NCBI RefSeq assembly: GCF_009646095.1
Contig: NZ_CP045725.1
Location: forward strand, 2,728,001-2,792,000
DNA length: 64,000 bases
DNA from: Raineyella fluvialis
GTDB lineage: Bacteria > Actinomycetota > Actinomycetes > Propionibacteriales > Propionibacteriaceae
Direction: 5' to 3'
Of this stretch, positions 58,855 through 64,000 are shown piece after piece (positions within the stretch are counted from its first letter, which is position 1; each line of letters opens with the position of its first letter). The notes under the pieces were generated by a model, which saw nothing but the letters and a program-made list of their open reading frames with translations, searched no databases and had not been told where the DNA came from. Made by a program: the position numbers and the translations under genes.

Positions 58855-58922
58855 GCTTCCACTCTCCCGCCTCGGGGCCACGGATGCGGCAGGCGCGGCA
58901 GACGAAATCGGACGTCCCAAGT

Positions 58923-58939
58923 TTGTCGGAATCCCACAA
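58923..58939. promoter_or_regulatory. Candidate FasR operator before fabD
   Basis: On the minus strand TTGTGGGA-T-TCCGACAA, an 8-1-8 palindrome with one mismatched pair, centred about 77 bp before the fabD GTG. A second palindrome, CCCGCCATGGCGGG, lies at 58943-58956 and could be a weak terminator. This gap is the only one in the aceE-fabF run longer than 80 bp. Confidence 0.4.
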
Positions 58940-58967
58940 GGGCCCGCCATGGCGGGGGCTGCAGGGG

Positions 58968-60160
58968 TCAACCGACGTGGTCCCCGAACAGGCGACCCAG
59001 GGTGAGGGCCAGCCTCAGCGTGTACGAGTCGCGCGGGTCGGTGGGTGAATATCCGGTCACCTCGTGGATCCGCTTGAGCCGGTAGCGGACCGTGTTGGCA
59101 TGGACGAAGAGCGCTCGTGCCGAGGCCTCGATCGACAGGCCCTCGTCCAGGAAGCAGGTGAGGGTCTCCAACAGGCCGCCGCCCGACTCCACCAGCGGCC
59201 CGTACACGTCCCGGGCCAGGGCCCGGCGGGCGTGCCCGTCTCCGGACAGCGCCCGCTCGGGCAGCAGGTCGTCGGCGTGGACCGGACGGGGGGCGGCCGG
59301 CCAGCCAGGGGCGGCGCGCAGTCCGGACAGTGCGGCCCGGGCGCTCCCACTGGCCAGGGACAGCTGGTCCACCCGGGGCCCGACCACCACCGGCCCGTCG
59401 CCGAAGCGGTCGGCCAAGGGGGCGACGATCGGTAGCGGGTCGGCGTCAGGGGCCAGGCGATCCCCACCCAGCACCACGACCAGACGGTCGCTGTGCACCG
59501 CGGCCAGGCAGTCCAGCCCGCGGGTGCGCGCCATCCTGCGGGTGTCCTCGATCTTGCCCTCCGCCTCGGCGCCCGGGGCGGAGCCGACCATCACCAGCGC
59601 TCCCGCGGTGGAGCGCCACCCGAGGGTGGCCACCCGTGACATCACGGAGTCGTCGACCTCCCCGCGCATGACCGCATCGACGACGGTCGCCTCCTGGCGG
59701 ATATCCCAGGCGCCCCGCACCTCCGCCGCCGCCGCGTAGACCTCGGCGGCGGCGAAAGCGACGTCCCGGCTGTACTCGTTGAGCGCGGCATGCAGGTAGG
59801 GGCGATCGGCTCGCGGCATCAGTTCGTCGATCTGGGCGTCGACCGTGTCGATGACGCTGCGGGTCAGGTCGACCGTCTGCTTCAGGGTCACGTGGCGGGA
59901 CAGCTCCCGCGGTGCCCGGTCGAAGATCTGGACCCGGGCCGAGCCCCCTCGCCGAACCAGTTGATGAAGCCGTCGACGCCCGCACGGGCGACGAGGGTCA
60001 CCGAGGCCCGGTGCTCCGGACTGAGTCGTCCGAACCACTCGTAGCGCGCATCCACCTCCGCGATGGCGGCGGTCGTCATCTTGGCCGCCACCTGCCGCAA
60101 ACGGCGGGCGATCGAGGCGCGGGAACGGGTCGAGGGGAGCTGGATCCAGGTCAGGGCCAT
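58968..60160 (-). CDS. fasR: FasR-like PucR/CdaR-type regulator, frame-broken
   Basis: Transcription activator-like protein of about 397 residues after repair. N-terminal helical region (MALTWIQLPSTRSRASIARR start), a GGDEF-like middle, and a C-terminal PucR helix-turn-helix (LSIEASARALFVHANTVRYRL). The frame breaks at the C run 59944-59948 (plus strand); one base gives WFGEGGSARVQIFDRAPREL. Between aceE and fabD its position matches Rv2242 (FasR) of mycobacteria, which activates fatty-acid synthase genes, so the same role is inferred. Confidence 0.85.
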
Positions 60161-60162
60161 GG

Positions 60163-62921
60163 TCAGGCGCCGGCGCCTTCCTGGGCGACGTGCGCCACCG
60201 CGGTCGGGTCGTCGATGCCGTACGTCGTGAACGCCTCGGCGGCGGCACCGGCGCGGTAGGAGCCCTGTGCCTCCAGTGCCTCCAGGGCCGCGACCACCAT
60301 CGACTGGGCGTCGATCTGGAAGTAGCGGCGCGCGGCGGCACGGGTGTCGGCGAAGCCGAAACCGTCCGCGCCGAGCGAGGTGAACGGCCCCGGGACGTAC
60401 GGCCGGATCTGCTCCTGGACGGCCCGCATGTAGTCGCTGACCGCGACCACCGGGCCGGTGGTCGTCGACAGCTTCTGCGTGACGTACGGGACCCGTCGTT
60501 CGGACGCCGGGTGGCCGAGGTTCCACTTGGCGCACTCGATGGCGTCGCGGTTCAGTTCGTTCCACGAGGTCACCGACCAGACGTCCGCGTCGACGTGCCA
60601 CTCCTCGGCGAGGATCCGCTGGGCTTCGAGGGCCTGGGGGACCGACACGCCGGAGGCGAGCAGGCGTACCCGGGCATAACCGTGGTCCTCGGCGGGCCGG
60701 AACAGGTGTAGGCCCTTGAGCACCCCTCGACGTCGAGGTTCTCCTCGGGGCCGGGCTGCTGCACCGGCTCGTTGTAGACCGTCAGGTAGTAGATGACGTT
60801 CTCGCCGTCCGGATGCTTCGGGTCGTCGTGCCCGTACATCCGGCGCAGCCCGTCCTGGACGATGAGGGCCAACTCGAAGGCGAACGCGGGGTCGTAGTGG
60901 ACGACCGCCGGGTTCGTCGACGCGATCAGCGGGGAGTGCCCGTCGGCGTGCTGCAGGCCCTCGCCCGTCAGGGTCGTGCGGCCGGCGGTGGCGCCGAGCA
61001 GGAAGCCGCGCGCCATCTGGTCACTGGCCGCCCAGATGAAGTCGCCCACGCGCTGGAAGCCGAACATCGAGTAGAAGATGAACACCGGGATCATCGGCTC
61101 GCCGTGCGTGGCGTACGCGCTGCCCGCCGCGGTGAACGAGCCCAGACCGCCGGCCTCGGAGATGCCCTCGTGCAGCAACTGACCCGCGGGCGAGGACTTC
61201 CAGGCCAGCAGCAGCTTGCGGTCGACCGACTCGTAGGTCTGGCCCTTCGGGTCGTACAGCTTGGCCGTCGGGAACATCGAGTCCATGCCGAAGGTCCGGA
61301 ACTCGTCCGGGGCGATCGGGACGATCCGCTTGCCGATCTCCGCATCGCGCATCAGGTCACGCAGCAGCCGGACGAACGCCTGCGTGGTGGCGACCTTGGC
61401 CTTCGGGTTGCCCGGCGCCATCAGCTCCTTGTAGACGCTGTCGCCCGGCAGTTTGAGGGCGCGCGGCTTCACCCGACGCTCGGGAACGGCGCCACCGAGC
61501 GCGGCGCGGCGCTCGCGCATGTACTGCATCGCCGGGGAGTCATCCGCCGGCTTGAAGTACGGCGGGTGGTAGGCGTCCTCGAGGGCAGAGTCCGGGATCG
61601 GCAGGTGCAGCCGGTCGCGGAACGCCTTGAGGTCGGCCGAGGTGAGCTTCTTCATCTGGTGCGTGGCGTTCTTCGCCTCGAGGGCGTCGATCGTCCAGCC
61701 CTTCACCGTCTGGGCCAGGATCACGGTCGGCTGGCCGACGTGCTCCATGGCCGCCTTGTACGCCGCGTAGACCTTGCGGTAGTCGTGGCCACCGCGGCCG
61801 AGGCGCTGCAGCTGCCGGTCGGAGTAGCCCTCGACCATCCGCTTCAGGGTGGGGGTGTCGAAGAACTTCTCCCGGATGTAGGAGCCGTCCGCGATCGAGT
61901 AGGTCTGGAACTGGCCGTCCGGAGTGCTGTTCATCTTGTGCAGCAGCGAGCCGTCGTGGTCCGCCGCCAGCAGCGGGTCCCAGTCGCGCGACCAGAGGAC
62001 CTTGATGACGTTCCAGCCTGCCCCGCGGAAGAAGGACTCCAGGTCCTGGATGACCTTGCCGTTGCCGTCGACCGGCCCGTCGAGCTGCTGCAGGTTGCAG
62101 TTGATGACGAAGGTGAGGTTGTCGAGCTCCTCGCGGGCCGCGCGGCCGATGGCGCCGAGGGACTCGGGCTCGCCCATCTCACCGTCGCCGAGGAAGGCCC
62201 AGACGTGCTGCTGCGAGGTGTCCTTGATGCCGCGGTTGTGCAGGTAGCGGTTGAACCGGGCCTGGTAGATCGCGTTCAGCGGGCCGATGCCCATCGACAC
62301 CGTGGGGAACTCCCAGAACTCCGGCATCAGGCGCGGGTGCGGGTAGGACGACAGCCCGTTGTGCGGCCCGCGCGAGACCTCCTGGCGGAACCCGTCCAGG
62401 TCGTACTCGGTCAGTCGGCCCTCGAGGAAGGCGCGGGAGTACATACCGGGCGAGGCGTGGCCCTGGAAGTAGATCTGGTCGCCACCTCCGGGGTGGTCCT
62501 TGCCGCGGAAGAAGTGGTTGAAGCCCACCTCGTAGAGGCTGGCGGCGCTCTGGTAGGTGGCGATGTGGCCGCCGACCTCGAGGCCCTTGCGGTTCGCCTT
62601 GGACACCATCACGGCGGCGTTCCAGCGCAGGGCCCGACGGATCTCGCGCTCGGTCTCCTCATCTCCCGGGAACAGCGGCTCGTCGGCCGTGCTGATCGTG
62701 TTGATGTAGTCCGTGGACCGGAGCGAGGGCAGTCCCACCTGGCGCTGCCGCGCGCGGGCGAGGAGCTCAAGCATGATGTAGCGAGCTCGGTGGGGACCCT
62801 TCTGCTCGAGGAGCCCGTCGAAGGAGGAGATCCATTCCTCTGTTTCTTCGGGGTCCACATCGGGGAGCTGGCTGGGGAGGCCCTTGGCGCTGGGCGCCGG
62901 GCGGTCACCGGGATTGGCCAT
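60163..62921 (-). CDS. aceE: Pyruvate dehydrogenase E1, homodimeric, frame-broken
   Basis: Thiamine diphosphate E1 that decarboxylates pyruvate for acetyl-CoA. Hallmarks: [20 protein letters not shown] split around the substrate channel, the TPP motif [12 protein letters not shown] with [16 protein letters not shown], and [14 protein letters not shown]. Near the end the frame breaks at the C run 60723-60726 (plus strand); one base joins LDVEG to [19 protein letters not shown]. Repaired length about 919 residues, as expected. ATG 62921 follows AGGACG. The gene ends 2 bp before fasR. Confidence 0.94.
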
Positions 62922-63164
62922 GCATCGTCCTATCCGTTCATGCCGACCTTGGTCGTCGTCCTGAAATGTCGATCCTTGTGCGATCAGCCACAGCGTACGT
63001 TCGGCGTGCCTCCCCAGCCTAGTGGTCCACTTCGGGCCGTGGGACGGCCTTGGGGACGGGGAAGTCGCGGAGGTGTGGGCGTGACGTCGGGCCTGGGGTC
63101 TGGCAAGGTGGTGTCCACACTTCGTGTGTGCCACTTTGACGTACCAATGAAAGGGGAAACCTCC

Positions 63165-63569
63165 GTGGCCAGCGACGCCGCAGGCCGTCTGGGCCTTGCC
63201 GCCGGCCAGCTCGTTCAGGAGCTGGGCTGGGATGAGGACGTGGACGACACGTTACGCATCGCGATCGAGGACGCCGTTGACGGCGAACTCGTCGAGGACG
63301 CCGTCGAGGCGGTCGATGTCGTGTTGTTGTGGTGGCGGGACAGTGACGGCGACATCGCCGACGGTCTCGTCGACGCGTTGACGGACCTCAAGAACGATGG
63401 GGTGATCTGGCTGCTGACCCCGAAGGTCGGTCGGGACGGGCACGTCGATCCCGCCGACATCGCCGAGGCGGCGCTGACGTCAGGGCTCGCCCAGACGTCC
63501 ACCACCACCAGCATCTCGGGCGACTGGAGTGCCAGCAAGCTCGTGCGTCCGCGGGGCAGCCGGCGCTGA
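63165..63569 (+). CDS. DUF3052 family protein
   Basis: Acidic actinobacterial protein of 134 residues ([61 protein letters not shown]). Function unknown; the mycobacterial homologue lies beside aceE and ahpE in the same order. I chose GTG 63165 with AAAGGGGAA 6 nt upstream; an ATG 6 codons earlier is possible. The long open frame over aceE upstream is not coding. The 240 bp before it holds the divergent aceE promoter region; TACCAAT near 63140 is a possible -10. Confidence 0.85.
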   Translation: MASDAAGRLGLAAGQLVQELGWDEDVDDTLRIAIEDAVDGELVEDAVEAVDVVLLWWRDSDGDIADGLVDALTDLKNDGVIWLLTPKVGRDGHVDPADIAEAALTSGLAQTSTTTSISGDWSASKLVRPRGSRR

Positions 63570-64000
63570 TGCTGCCGCCGTCCCCGTGGTCGGGCGGGTG
63601 GTCCCGGAGTTCCACGGCTTTGACCAGCGCGGGGATGATTTCGATCTGAGTGCGTGGCGCGGTCGCCCGGTGCTGCTGTTCTTCTTCGCCTTCGCCTTCA
63701 GCTCCGTCTGTCGTGACGAGCTGGAGAACCTCCGCGACATGGCGTATCTGTTCGACGCGGCCGGCTGCCGGATCGTGGCCGTGTCGACGGACACCACGTT
63801 CGCCCTGCGCGAGCTCGACCGGCAGTTGGGGCTGGGGTTCAGCCTGGTCTCCGACCACTGGCCGCACGGGTCCATCGGGCGTGCCTACGGTGCGTTCGAC
63901 GACAGGTTGGGCTGTGACCGTCGGCAGTCGTTCCTGCTCGGGCCGGACGGCACACTGGTCTGGAACAAGGAGGGGGACTTGCCGTCGATACGCGACATCG
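63569..64000 (+). CDS. AhpE-like peroxiredoxin, cut by window end
   Basis: Thiol peroxidase of the AhpE/BCP type; 3' end missing. The frame reads VVGRVVPEFHGFDQRGDDFD, FSSVCRDELENLRD with the peroxidatic Cys, and FLLGPDGTLVWNKEGD. The Pro of the usual PxxxT/SxxC motif is Ala here (AFAFSSVC). The best ATG (63569, TGATG overlap with DUF3052) is one frame off; one extra C in 63582-63585 would give MLPPSPVVGRVVPEF. Otherwise the start is GTG 63586. The order DUF3052-peroxiredoxin matches mycobacterial ahpE. Confidence 0.85.

Noticed and set aside
60813-63569. A 918-codon open frame on the plus strand opposite aceE
   Set aside because: It is antisense to a clearly recognisable AceE. GC-rich third positions keep the opposite frame open. 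Only its last 134 codons (DUF3052) are real.

Overview
The window is high-GC, densely coded chromosomal DNA from an actinobacterium. Three things support this: gene orders found in Actinobacteria (phoH-ybeY-CNNM-era; DUF3052-aceE-fasR-fabD-acpP/fabH/fabF), actinobacteria-specific families (DUF3145, DUF3052, DUF6457, DUF222/HNH), and many start codons that sit 6-8 nt after a TANNNT -10 box (leaderless transcripts). A B12-controlled cobalt/nickel importer, lactate oxidation genes and an E. coli-type ArgG fit a Propionibacteriales-like host, but that placement is inference.

Layout. 1-3654: phoH (5' end cut by the window), ybeY, a CBS/CNNM protein and era, tightly overlapped. 3714-13805: argG, a DUF4352 membrane protein, a NarL-type two-component pair, leuA with a leader peptide, flavohaemoglobin (hmp), a DinB-like protein, uppS and recO. 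13831-19305: an L-lactate module (FCD regulator with two operators, permease, lutABC). 19336-22541: zinc uptake (zur, znuBCA with two Zur-type boxes). 22567-28248: a monooxygenase-like protein, glyS, DUF6457, Nudix, HAD, dus and dgt. 28410-34530: a catechol meta-cleavage cluster (ferredoxin, catechol 2,3-dioxygenase, GlcG/HbpS-like protein, IclR regulator, hydratase, decarboxylase, tautomerase, semialdehyde dehydrogenase). 34592-41526: FetB-like permease, HtrA protease, dnaG, a sigma-70 factor, a cobalamin riboswitch with a NiCoT transporter, and an SRPBCC protein. 41623-49732: tRNA-Asn, otsA/otsB, tRNA-Met, a DUF222 HNH protein, a radical SAM/SPASM protein, a thioesterase and a Cof-type phosphatase. 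49842-54591: MoxR-DUF58-VWA-VWA and yggS. 54677-64000: DUF3145, then on the minus strand the pyruvate dehydrogenase/fatty-acid synthesis block (aceE, fasR-like, fabD, fabH, acpP, fabF), with DUF3052 and an AhpE-like peroxiredoxin divergent from it.

How the genes work together. The lactate module imports L-lactate and oxidises it to pyruvate; AceE turns pyruvate into acetyl-CoA beside the genes that spend it on fatty acids. The catechol cluster encodes only the oxalocrotonate branch down to 4-hydroxy-2-oxovalerate. Regulation is unusually readable: a leuA attenuator, paired LldR-type operators, paired Zur boxes, a B12 riboswitch, and symmetric hairpins between convergent genes.

Caution on quality. 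At least 13, probably 14, reading frames break, always by loss of one base, almost always in a G or C run. Hits include essential genes (glyS, fabD, aceE). This looks like sequencing error rather than biology, so those genes are annotated as single CDSs spanning the break.
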